Positions 34,899 to 47,300 of a stretch of DNA of 64,000 bases are shown piece after piece. Every line of letters begins with the position of its first letter. Position 1 is the stretch's first letter. The notes beneath the pieces are model-generated. The model was not told the DNA's origin. It saw nothing but the letters and a program-made list of their open reading frames with translations, and did not search any database. This stretch comes from Pholis gunnellus (lineage: Eukaryota > Chordata > Actinopteri > Perciformes > Pholidae). Where the stretch lies: assembly GCA_910591455.2 (NCBI GenBank), contig OU342816.1, positions 9,128,800 through 9,192,799 of the forward strand, in the 5' to 3' direction. A program made the translations under genes and the position numbers.

Positions 34899-36002
34899 GA
34901 GTACTTGTTGGATTAAATCAGTTTTCTTCTCTCCGCAGTCTGATCGTGGATCTGTTCTGTCGAGGCTGCCACTCTGTGCTCGGAATGGTTTACGCATCGA
35001 CGCCGAAGAACCTCGACCACAAGAGGTTTACATTCTGTTTCAATGTAGCAGACATCGACAGGTATGTTCAGGGCTTAGCGTATTAGTAGGAATGTTCAGA
35101 GACGCATACATCAGGGTACATTTGTATAACGTGATTTTGAAAAAACAGTCATGTTTAGTCCAATAATACCTTTCAAGAAAATATGGCTTCCATGAAAACC
35201 TCAATGTGATAAACTTCACACAGATGGTGTTTATGGTTGTGACGTATATTACATGGACTTTCATTAGTTGTACAGGTTTTATTGGTGCGTATCCCACTAA
35301 TACTACACTGACTCTTTCTCAGCTACGTGCTTGGCTCTGCAAGCCAGATGTTGGCAGCAGAGGGCCCCAAAGAGCAGCCGGTCACCCTGGAGTACAGAGG
35401 CGTTGTTGAACAACAGCTGACAGAGGTAAATTACCGCTGCTGCTTCTCTTTGTCTGGTTTCTCTCCGTTATTGAATCGCTGTGAGATCAAATGTTTCCTC
35501 CACTGAACAGAATGTCTGCTCTGAAGCTCATTGCAATGTGTTACCATGACTGTTTCTCCCAAAACGAGTCCAGTTTAGTCCTTTAAAATTGTATTGTTGT
35601 GTAAAAATGATTTAAAAAAAACTCCAGATCTGACCTGCACACACATCCAGTTATGAGTCACTGCTCTCTGCAGACGGTGCGCTCACATTTATTCTTAGCC
35701 ACTCGCTCTCTCTCTCTCATTGTTTATGAATGCACAGGTTGCACTAATGATGACATCAGCTCAGTTCTGGTAAGCCCACACTCCTGTGATGGGCAGACGT
35801 TTGTATCAGACATTACCTCATTTCACCACGTCTTTCCCTTGCACTCGGATTTATTGTTCATTACATTTTTTTAGATTAAATAAAAAATACAGAAGTATAT
35901 ATTCAGGAAGTTTCAGTCAAAACATCCAAATCCATTTCTGTTTATAATCGTCTGTATGTTTCATCTTTTGATTCCCTTTCTGTTTGTCACATTTGTATCA
36001 TT

Positions 36003-36047
<45 letters not shown>

Positions 36048-37043
36048 TAATTTTATTTTTTCACTGGAGTAGTGTAGCACTTCCAAAAGTTCTCCTAATC
36101 ATCCTTTGTTTAAAGAAATAGCCACCGGCCACAGAGAGGCCAGTAGGTGGCGACAGTGTGCAGCAGTAGCTGCTCTCACTCTGGGCCCAAGGACAATTGA
36201 TGTGATGGGAAGCATGTTGAGGAATCTTTGTTGGAGGAAAAACATGTTATGATCATGAAGGCTCTTTGTCACTACAGCTGGATGTATGCGAGGTGTTTTG
36301 TTTTCACTCTGCAAATGGTGTCTGAATTTCCTACAAGTGATCGATTGTGTGATGAGATTGAATCTAACAATACTGATTATAGACAAGAAGGGAAACAAAT
36401 AAAGATTATATTAGATGTTCTTTGTAGTCCTCATGGAGACGTAAAGTCTGTGTGTTAGCACAGTACCATGCCATTACACTGTGACTGGTAGTTTCCATGT
36501 ATAATTATCTTTTCTCTTCGGTTCCCCTTTTGTTAACCTCCAAAACAAATACATTTAAAAATGACTCAACTCTTTAGTTCACCCCTCACAAAGAATCCCA
36601 CGTCACTGACGTAACAATGCTGCTATTACCACTTAAATCCACTTTATCACCGACTGTAAGTCGAAGATTATTCGAACGTTGCTTCCTCGCTGATTGGTGA
36701 TTTAGGTGGTTTTATTAAAGCCATTCTTGATCGTTAGCTCATTGTAACAAGATTATAACGGCCTTTGTCTCTAGCTCAAGAATTAAAATCATGGCTTACT
36801 TAAACCCATGTCTGTCAGCATTAATCATGATGGCTTTCTCACTGACAAGTCCTACAAAAAGGTCTTTCCATCAACTTTGTGTTTTGACTTTTGGGTCCAA
36901 AGCTGTTTTGCCAGCACTCAATTTTCTCATCAAAATTTTAAGTAGCATTTCCTCTACGAGTGGTACGTAACAGCTCGTCTGTCCACAACTCATTGTAGCT
37001 ATCGAATGAAGGTGCTCATCCGGCCCGCCGCCGTAGTTAATGC

Positions 37044-37084
<41 letters not shown>

Positions 37085-37464
37085 GCCTCGTAGACACTTA
37101 TTTGGATGTTTCATCTCGTACACTCACTGACCTGTCCTCCCCCCCCTCTCCCCCCTTCATACTCATCCATCCTTGACCACTTCCCCTTTGGGTTTTGTCA
37201 TTCTTCCTCACTGTCCCCCCTTCTCCATTTATCTTGACTCCACCCTTCTTTTCTTCCTTACTGCTTCCTGCTGCTGCCTTTATTTCCCACCTGTCTATTT
37301 CCTCCTTCATATCCACCTATTCCATCTTCTCCTCTCAAACTCATTTTTTGCCATCCTGCCCTTGCTGTTCACATCTTCATCAGATGAAGATGCTGGTCAT
37401 GTCCATGGCTCAGAGGCTGGAGGAGATCGACGCCGGCCTTCAGGACGGATGCGATGTGGCGTGA
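33921..37464 (+). CDS. MIS18A: Protein Mis18-alpha (complete)
   Basis: This is a subunit of the Mis18 complex, which licenses centromeres for new CENP-A deposition after mitosis. There are five exons: 33921-34146, 34305-34371, 34939-35061, 35323-35425, 37384-37464. They join in phase into 199 residues (human 233, with a longer N-terminus). The Mis18/Yippee-like zinc fold has its two CXXC pairs at residues 49-52 (ICGKC) and 105-108 (FCRGC). They are flanked by KLPVGDSMSW and HSVLGMVYASTPKNLDHKR. The last exon encodes the C-terminal helix (MSMAQRLEEIDAGL) used for complex assembly. The last intron (35426-37383) is far longer than the others. The start was chosen at the first ATG giving the family-like N-terminus (MAARENVLKHRQK). 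It is divergent to HAUS1. Confidence 0.97.
35426..37383 (+). other. MIS18A intron 4 with microsatellites
   Basis: No exon was seen, and flanking exons join in phase 0. It contains (TA)n at 36008-36045, a CTCF-like core at 36140-36151, (TGTC)n at about 37043-37085 and pyrimidine-rich sequence up to the acceptor. Confidence 0.7.
36140..36151 (+). promoter_or_regulatory. Candidate CTCF site in MIS18A intron 4
   Basis: CCAGTAGGTGGC, followed by GACAGTG, is an exact match to the CTCF core CCASYAGRKGGC. This is motif evidence only. Confidence 0.45.
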
Positions 37465-38275
<811 letters not shown>

Positions 38276-38652
38276 AAAAAAGCATTCCAATATTGTCAGT
38301 TTTCTTTAAAAGATTAAAACCCAATAAGGTAACTTTAAAGTGCCAGGATAATCCTTTTAAATGCTTCTTTTTCTTTGACTTGGTGCTGTGAGATGGTGGG
38401 GATCAGTGGCTTATCTCCTATTTCTTGGATTTAATAGTTAAACAGCAAGTTGTCTGCTCTTTGGTCTTTGGGGAGGGTTGGTGATCATGTTTACCAACTG
38501 ACCTACAATGTGCCCAGCAACACTTTCTACCAAGGCGGGAAAAGCAGCTCCACGCTGTCCTGCTTGCCCTCCCTCAACCCACGAGGTTTCATCAGCCTCG
38601 CGGAACAACAACCGTTGGAGACGGCCAACCAGCACGCTGTATCCAAGGGCAG

Positions 38653-38792
38653 GTTGCGATGGCAACTGAGAGCACGTGCTATGCTGAGTTGCCTGTTGCC
38701 ATCTCGTCATCGTGTTCACCAGCCAGAGGAGCAGCCAGCCAGCTCGCTGGCCGCCGTGCCTGTCAACAGACGTTATCCCACCGCGCATGCGC
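38653..38792. promoter_or_regulatory. X-box and NRF1 palindrome, orphan promoter-like elements
   Basis: GTTGCGATGGCAAC (38653-38666) matches the RFX X-box with one mismatch and is nearly self-complementary. GTTGCCATC at about 38695-38703 is a further half-site. GCGCATGCGC (38783-38792) is a perfect NRF1 palindrome. No recognised gene starts here. Confidence 0.45.
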
Positions 38793-39477
38793 AGACACAT
38801 ACAGGGGGAGGAGCTCTGCACAGAACCCCCCCCCTCCTCACGCCCTAATCTCTGCGATGTTTTTCTCCCTGTTTACCCCACCCATGCCCATCTTTCGCCC
38901 TCCCCCCCCCCCCCTCCCTAAACTGCTGGGAAAATAAGTCAAAACAACAACAAACATGCTCGGCGTGGTGTTTGTTGTTTCTGGTGGTGGTGTCTTTATC
39001 CAGAGGTGCCTCCATGGGTCCTGCACAGAGAGCGGTTCACTGCCCAGATGTGTGCTGTTTACGCCGCGTAACAAGAGTCGTTTTGTAGAGAATCGCCGTG
39101 TTTGTTTGTTTGTTGCTCCATGGAGAGAAATAAAGCTTCGAGGCTTGTAGCTGTTGTTTTGGAGTCAGCATCACCGTGAAGGGCCTCTGAACTCATTTAG
39201 CAGTATTATATATAGACACGGTGTTGCTGGATGCATTGCACTGCTGAGTGCAATTATTGCACCGGTTTCACCCCGTTCACCCCTTAAGTCCCAACCAATC
39301 ATTACCGACCCAACGTGGAAACACACACAGACACACGCACACACATGCATCAGACACCTACACACATCCTACATGCACTCGGGGACAAAGGATGAATAAT
39401 GCAGAGGTAGCGTCTGAGTGAAAGTCGCCTCCCCTCTTTCCCTCCTTTTCACCTTCCCCAAGCAATAAGGAAGCAAT

Positions 39478-39625
39478 GTTGCCATGGAGGCAATGAAGCC
39501 TCGGCACACTATCGGCCAATTACAGCCGCGCCTGTGTGAAACAGGAGACCAATGGCTGCTCGAGCTGATGCTGCTGTTGCCACAGACACTGAGATCCTAT
39601 TGGCTGAGCGCTGCTCTTTGATTGG
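39478..39625. promoter_or_regulatory. CCAAT-box cluster with X-box half-site
   Basis: Four NF-Y-type boxes occur in about 110 bp: CCAAT at 39517-39521 and 39549-39553, and ATTGG at 39599-39603 and 39621-39625. They are preceded by GTTGCCATGG (39478-39487). Clustered CCAAT boxes usually mark core promoters or enhancers. Confidence 0.4.
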
Positions 39626-42600
39626 ATTTCTGATCTTGTTTTCGAGAGAGAGAGGAAAATATCTCAAGGAGTGCCACCTGTGTGCCAACATAGAAAATAT
39701 GTTTGTTTTTAGTCCATGAAATTATAAAAGGATTACTTTGTGAGAGGGAAAATGTTTCTGTTTAAGGGGTTTGAGAGACTTAAATTCAGTTTTGTTTTTC
39801 TGGCACTATACATCCTAAAGTGTGTGTCTTGTCAATTAGAAGATGGAAAAACAACCATTTAAATAATGACAATTTTAATCATTGCTTGATTCTTTAATTT
39901 TATTGCAATTTTCTGCCCTCCCATCATATTATTTGGGTTTCCCCTGACAAAAGAACCACACCCCACAAGTTGCTCATTGCTAGTTTATGACCAGTTCCAG
40001 TATTAACTCTTAACATCCCAAACCTCAGGTCCTTTGGGTTTTATCTGTGCTGTGCATGTGGAATTTCAATACTGGTTATTTCAAATATTATTCTTGCTTA
40101 TACCATCGTATTTACATGACACCTTTATGTAGAATACTATCCAAATCTATTTTGTGTAATAGATTATATCAAGTGTACATGGTTAATCCTTCTTAATTAA
40201 ATGTGTGATTTAATGTTTTCCTTTGAAATAATCTGTGTGGAGAACCCAACTGAACTTTTGACTCGGTTGATCGCCTCTGCTTTTCCTCACATGCGTAACA
40301 TATGCTCCACCAAAGTCTTCTCTCTAGATCTAAAGTCATTAAGACGGTCGGGTCTCATCTTTGTTTTTGTGTCGGCAGGTCCATTAGTTACATTTCCCAA
40401 TTTAATCTCGGGGACTCAGTGGGTTGCAGGATGATCTTGCATGGTGTCAAGAGCATTTGGGGGAAACTTAACCCAGTTTTGTTTCACTACCAGCACCTTC
40501 CAGGGCGAAAGCGTACAATCTCTGATAAGCCAACAGCCTTCTCGTTTCATTAATCACCTTCATCTGTGTCTGCGATAGAAACGGGGGAGACGGCCAGTCA
40601 GACACTGGTCCGACTGAGTAACCCAAATCCCCTCTTGAGTGCTCAAAGCCTCCTGCTTCATTAGAAACATCTGCTTGTTTATTTCCCCCGCACGTCTTTG
40701 TGTACGCCTGGAAGCCTCTCACTCTCTCCTCGTCCTGTGCGAGAACTGCTGAGGTGTGCAGTCCTGGTCTGAGGATGAACCAGGATGCTCAGGTCGTCTG
40801 TGTGTGTGTGTGTGTGTGTGTGTTTGGGCTGTGGATACACACCGGCACTGTGTAGCAGGTTCATTGTCTGTTTTCCTCAGACACAAAGGCTCGTCCTGTT
40901 GCCAGTGACACCCTGGTGTGCGCGTGTGTGTGTGTGTAAATGTGACGAGGAGTGGGCTGAAAACAGGATTAGTGTCATCAGGATCTAAGCCTGAACAGAT
41001 TGGCATAAATAAAGTCTTGCGGTATAGTAAGTGGTTCAGTTTGGCCTCATTAAAAGTGATCTGATTATTAAAATGTGACTTTTGCGGGGGTCTATGAACC
41101 GTGTCTGTGATCATGTATGAGTGCCGCCGCTCAGGTAATCAATTATTGAATAACATCAAGAGATTGACACTTTAATGTTCTCTCAAAATTTGGCAGGGAG
41201 GCCTACATTGCCCCAGGGTGTGGCATATGTCTGCTCTTGTTGTTTCAGTCTCAACCCAAAGTTTGTCAAGAGGTACGGCTCGACGATGAGGACAAAGGAC
41301 AATCATACCATAAGACCTTAAATACTGATATATCAAAAATATTTTGTGTTGGCACAGGAAATCTTTTTTCATGCGTTTTCATCCGGCGGATCCCCAAATA
41401 TCTCGGAACTAATTCCTGGAAAAATCCGACGTACAAGCTGCTTTCTATTCACAATATTCAAATTCCCCGAATATGTTTATGATGAAACATGTCAATTTAT
41501 GGCCCACCCCTGCTGTGACAATGGCGGGGGGTGTTTGTTTATCACAAACTCGTCATTGTAATGTGACCTGTTTACAAACAGATTAACGTAGAAATAATCT
41601 GTGTGTCAAGGAAAAATGTTTCTTTATCTCATCAGTCAGGCTTCCTGAGATTAAACTTTGATAAACAACTTGCCTCTGCAATCAGAATACTTCAAAAGAC
41701 AGTCTAATGCTGCAACTAACTTTTTATTTTTCATAATTTATTTGCAGTATTTGTCTGTTACATTTACCATCACTATTTTACAAAGAATTATTTTTTCGCG
41801 TTTTAGCTTTAAAATTACTCAAACTATTGATTTAGAAAATTGTTAATAATACATTTCCTGCTCCATGGCAGTACAATAGTTACTAAGTAGCATTCCCAGT
41901 CAGTATCTCTCCCTGCACCGATATGTCTCTTAAAACGATTATGTCAGCAGTTAATATTGCGTGTGTGTGTGTGCGCGCGCGTACACACCTACTACAGGTT
42001 CCACCAGAGCATGCCCTGAACACTACAGGTATGACCTGTACACGCGGTGCGCACTCTCCTTTCGCTCAGCGCTGTGGTTAAGCCATGTATTCATGGTCGG
42101 TCTCTGCGGACCGCCCGGGGATTTTGACTAACTGTCTGCCTGTTTTATGATAAACAAAAGGCTCCGGCTCTAATGCATTTTTTGAGCCACTCTTGCCCCC
42201 TTGGCTTTTATCAGCTTAGCCACGACCGGTTTAAAATCGGACAGCCCTGTTTATGTCGTCCCGTGCTCTGTGGGTGTTTGTCTCAAAGTTTTGATTACCC
42301 CCCCCCCCTTCTTTGTCTCGTCAGGCCGGTGTCACCCAAAGAGGTTTATGATGGGGGGCACAGCTGAGTAGATTAATGTCTGCAGTGTGTGAGTGAGCGA
42401 AGAGGGAGGGGTCCTAATATGCGTGTCTGTATCGGTCCTTTAAGATCCTTCAGCTGTTCCAAGGGTGTGTTTTTCTTCTTTTTTTTTAACCCACCACAGG
42501 TGTTCAGTGGGAAATGTATATAGGCCTATGGTATGTGAGACAAGTGGCACATGGAGGTTGTAAAGCAACATAAATCCCTCCGTAGCCAAGTGCTCACCGA

Positions 42601-42840
42601 GCAAAGAGCTTCAGGAATACACACTCTGTGCCTCAGGCTCCGTTTTAAATGGTACATAAATTAACAAGACTTTTTGGATTATTGTAGAATGACTTCGTTG
42701 ATTATAGTAATTTAAGTGTATTAATTCCATTTTTTTTTCAGCTAATAAAAAGTTGGCATGTGTGCACAGAGCACACGAGAATGAAGCCAGACAGTAAGCA
42801 GGTGCATTTGAAAGACCAGACAGACACATAATGGATTCAG

Positions 42841-44332
42841 TATAAATATTTAAAATACTTTATACAGCATAGAAATCTCTTGACATTTAAACAAAACCAT
42901 CCATTACAAAATCTTACAAAAGACCCCCCCCCCCCATCTCGAGTCTGTAACAATCTCAGTATCAACCGGGAAAAAAAAGGTACAAAGACATCGTTTCAAA
43001 TGTTGACAGTACAGTTCGACTCGTGAAGTATTGCATGCAACTTTTTCATTTGGACAGGAAGAGATTCGACAGCATCTTAACAGTGAGAAGCCTCACGTTC
43101 CCCGCGGAAACCTTCTCCGTCAAATACTTTGATGGAGCGGCCAAGTGTCCGTTTGACCAACATTTTACGATCGCTTCGTACAGAACGGCATAAGTGACAG
43201 AAAACACAGGAGTCAGATATTTACAAGCACAATTTTCACATCACTCTCAGAGAGCTCTTGGCAAATACTCGTCATTGCAGTTAACACTTAAGACTATTGC
43301 ACAGACTACAGCATTAAGACAAAAGGAAGTGACTTATTTTCAGAGATGTTACGTGATCCTCCCACCTTGCCTTTTGTGAGGTTCATAAGTTTCATAAGGC
43401 TTTTGATGCTCTATTTTTTTTTTTTTTAATCTTTTTTTTTTCTTCCAACACTGACTTTTGACAGTTTCCCTGTGGGTCGTGATGTAACACTTGTATATAA
43501 AAAGTTATAGCTGTGAATTATTATCCGTGGTGGTTTACGAGAACCCTATAAAAAGTGAATATGACTCTTCTTGTGATACCTACTTCTATTGCGGCGTTTC
43601 AAATCTAATGGCGCTCAACGCTCAGACACTGCACCGCTGTGGCAAAAAATCCACACAAGCATGTCACAGTCGACTGCTGTTACACAGTTACGTATGAATA
43701 ATGCAGTGAGGTAAAAGATGCTAAACACCGTTTTTTACAACAGGTTTTGGTTTGTTTTTAAAGAATAGTGCAGTGAGCTTCTTCATCCAGTCAGCATTGA
43801 TACAGTGCCAGCTGGCTGGAAGTCAGTGGGTATCTTATAGAGAGTCTTTTCACACAGACAAAACATTTAAACATGTAATCAGGGTCAGGGTAAGTGTTGG
43901 GATCTGTTAGCTGGTGTGAATCAGTTTGCGGCTCAATTAGTAACCAGTTACAGCAACATTACATAAGATAATACCTCTTAACTCAGTCTATAATACAGTG
44001 TATGTGTGTGTTACATGATGTCCCATGTCCAGTCTGTATCTAGGCCACAGTGAGGTTTAGTCATTGCTCAGGGATCTGTTTCAAATCTCATCTTCTCAGC
44101 GTCACCACCTCTTATTACATAATGAGAGCAGTGACTGGAGACACAATATTGTATACTCTTTTCTTTTTCTTTTTTAAATTATCAGGTCTGTCTTGAAAAG
44201 TGGCTCAGTTGCAATAAAGGGACAGTTCAAAAGGCCGCTCTGGAAGACCTCTTCAACTTAAACAAAATGTTGAGTGGGGCCTTGAGTTCAGTCTATCTTT
44301 ATTTTATTTTTTTTTCATTTGTCGTGTGTCCC
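42841..44332 (-). other. Probable HUNK 3' UTR
   Basis: Downstream of the HUNK stop on the minus strand. TTTATT (AATAAA on minus) occurs at 44298-44303 and 44303-44308, very close to the stop. T/A-rich sequence continues to about 42.84 kb, so a longer UTR is also possible. The true end cannot be fixed from sequence. No gene seen. Confidence 0.4.
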
Positions 44333-47300
44333 TCAGCAGAGGGTCTTGAGTGCACCTGAAGCACAGAGGAGAGTTTGCATGGGGTAGGGCGGCGGGGACA
44401 CCACTTCCTCAAGGACCTGTTCCGGCCGGAAGGAGAACGGCTGCAGCTGCACCTTCTTCTTAAAAATCTGTCCGATTCCCATAGACGGGAACTTGCTGCG
44501 GTGTGTCGGGCTGTCGGGTTCGCTGCTGCCGCTGCTGGAAGGAGGACTGAATGCCGAGGTGGGGTTGAGGGCGCTGAAGGCGGACTTCGGGGGGCTGAAG
44601 GCCGAGCTGCCCGGGGGGCTTCCTATCGTGCTGGGAGGGCTGCCGCTGGTGTCGGAAGAACCGCCCCAATCGGACGAGATGCTCTTCTTGGGCTGTGGGT
44701 TGACGATGAGCACAGGGGGGCTGGGGATCGTGGCCTTCTTCAAGTAGGACGAGTCGGGTTGGAAAGCGGAGACGTGGCGCGGCGGGGACAGGGTCCCGTT
44801 GGTCAGCTTGTACCAGGGCGAGGCCGGGGTGTCTACAATTTGCTCGGCTTTGGAGAGGGAGCCGAAGGAATGCATGCCGATCGGTGACGGCGCTGGTGGG
44901 GCAGGTATGTTGTGTTCTGGGCTCGTGTTAACTTGAGGGAGGGTGGCCAAGCGCCTCCGCTGCTTAGGGGTGTTGGAATAGAGAGGCTGGATCTCTAGGT
45001 ACTCCATGGAAGAAGAGGCGACGGTGCCGGGTGGCGCCAGAGGGGAATTACGATGGCCACCAGTAATGGCACGCAAAAGACCTGAAGAGATGAGAAGCAT
45101 TGTTACATTCACGGACTACCGCCAAATGAACATTTGAAATATTTGTTCTCGCTCAACTCCCTGCAGGCACAAACGGGAGTGAAGAGTTAAGAACGGCAGC
45201 TTCTCTGAATATTTTTGGCTCAGTGCCCTGTGTATATACAGTAGATTCTATATGTCAAGTCAGTGAGAACATGACATTCACCTGAGAGCATGTAACAAGC
45301 AGGTGTAAGGAAGAACGAGCACATTCTGTATTATTCAAACCTTGAGGACACCGGCCTGTCCTGACATGATTCTTGATCTGAAACCGCCTCAGGAGTTTTT
45401 TTTCTTTATTTCTTATAGGCAATTGAGAAGAGGCCCCAGTTCCCTGCTGTCACTTGTAAGCTCCTTCTCAGGGAGTGTGATCTGACAGACTCCCCCTATC
45501 AATCCCTAGTTCAAACAATCTTTAAATTGCTAACGCTGCTGTGTTGCTAAGATTAAATCCATATTTAATATAAAATGATTCATGTACTTTCTCAGTCATT
45601 TCATCTGACTGACAACAGGTAGACTCCATTTTAAAAGTGTTTGTGTGTTCTCCCTACGATTAACTGGCAACTTATCCTGGATGTTTCCTCTCAGATGGAT
45701 AGATGGATGGATGGGTGGTTGGACGGATGGACAGACAAACAATGGATGGATGGATGGAGGAGTGGATGGAGGAGTGGATGGAGGAGTGGGTAACTATGTA
45801 TGTGTGAAGAACATGCTTGCTCGGTCAACCTACCCTGTATGGACAAAGGTAAATGAAGTACAGAGAATAAATAAAGTGGTACTTTAAAAAAAAAAATATA
45901 TATACTATGTTATTAACTTTTTTTTTTAACAAATCTGCCCAACCTGCACCATATGATCCCTCACCTGTTCTGTGTTTCTTCTCCTTGCTGGGCCCCTTGG
46001 CCACAGCCAGGTAGACGGGCGTCTGCTTGGGGGGGATGGTGAGCTTGTCGACGTGCTTCCTCCACTGGGTCTGGAAGTATTCGTTTTTCTGCTTCTCTCC
46101 TTTCTTATTTTCTTGGAACTGCATCTCCTAAACAGACAGGCCAGACAGCACATTACATAACAGCCCTCAGCGATAGACAAACCTGTTGTGCAACCAGATG
46201 TGACACCTCATAATTCTTGTTCTCTCGTAACAAAAACTGAATTCACGTGTCAACGAGAAAACAAGTAGTGTTTTTATGTAAGCGTTCAGATTGCCTCCTG
46301 CCCTTACCCTGTACTCTTTAGAGAGTCTCTTCATTTTCTTGTTGAGGAGGAAGTAGACGGCCAGAGTGTGGCAGGCGCGGTTGGTGAGGACGGCGCTCAG
46401 CACCTCGCTGTGCTTGTAGGACATCTTCTCCGTCATATGCAGCAACACCGTGTGGTTTATCTCCTCAATGTGAATCCTGGACACCGAAAGGGAGCGCAGA
46501 GAAAGAAAGTTAATGCTTTATGATGCTTTTGAATTGAATGCAAACGGGATTTCTATGATAACATTCAGAAAACAAATAAGACAAAAAGTAAAACGTGAGT
46601 CTACCTGTTGAGGTATGGTGCCCCTGTGTTCTTGTTGGCCAGCTGTAGCCAGGAATCGGCCATCACCTGATGGATATTGGGACGCTTGTTGGGATCTGGC
46701 TCAAGAAGCTTCTTCAGAAGACAGATAGCGGCTGAGAAAGAGAGAGAGAGAGAGAATATAAATAAACATAAGCGACCAGCTACGCTCAACTCGGTGCATC
46801 AAGAGGATAGTTTACTGAAACATGTATTTACATTTCATTAATTTTATTCAGAAGTGTGACCTCTCTTATTGCCTCGTTTCCCACCGCTCAACCGTTTCCA
46901 ATGACTAGTTGGAGGACAGGTACAAGTTTCATAATCCTTTTGTCCCGTCATACCCACAGACAACACACTTGGCCTTCGTCCATCTCATCGGCTTTCATTC
47001 CGTCACAGCATAAGACGGATGAGATGACACATCTATGTCATAAACTTAATGAATAGTTACGCACATAACTAAGCCATCCCTCATTGGTATTTGAGAGGAA
47101 CAAAGCAACTGCGGTTTGAGTGTCGCTACTTACAGTGAAGCGTATGTTCCTGTTTAAAATGTCTTCCTGTTGTTCCTAATGTCTTGCACAACATTAGTTG
47201 GAATTCTACTAGTAAGAAGTTGTTGGGGCTTTTTTTCAAAGCCTGAAAAACAGCTCTGCCTTCTCAGGATTTCTGAGGAAAATATTATCAATATATCTTT

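Larger units (their letters stand above)
38276..42840. other. Gene-poor MIS18A-HUNK interval
   Basis: No coding exon was recognised. I looked for MRAP and URB1, which flank MIS18A in mammals, and saw neither. It holds a promoter-like motif cluster (38.65-39.63 kb), two stretches with grouped developmental factor motifs (about 40.96-41.17 and 42.1-42.3 kb) and (TG)n tracts (about 40799-40823, 40920-40938, 41961-41973). C runs lie at about 38827-38834, 38902-38913 and 42299-42308. Confidence 0.55.

Noticed and set aside
38450..38848. 132-codon open frame (+) overlapping a 127-codon frame (-)
   Set aside because: No recognisable domain, no splice context and composition like the surrounding DNA. 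The overlap on both strands reflects local GC content. Kept only as part of the motif cluster.
44375..44887. 170-codon plus-strand frame opposite the HUNK last exon
   Set aside because: Antisense shadow. The minus strand carries the conserved HUNK C-terminal motif MGIGQIFKKK.
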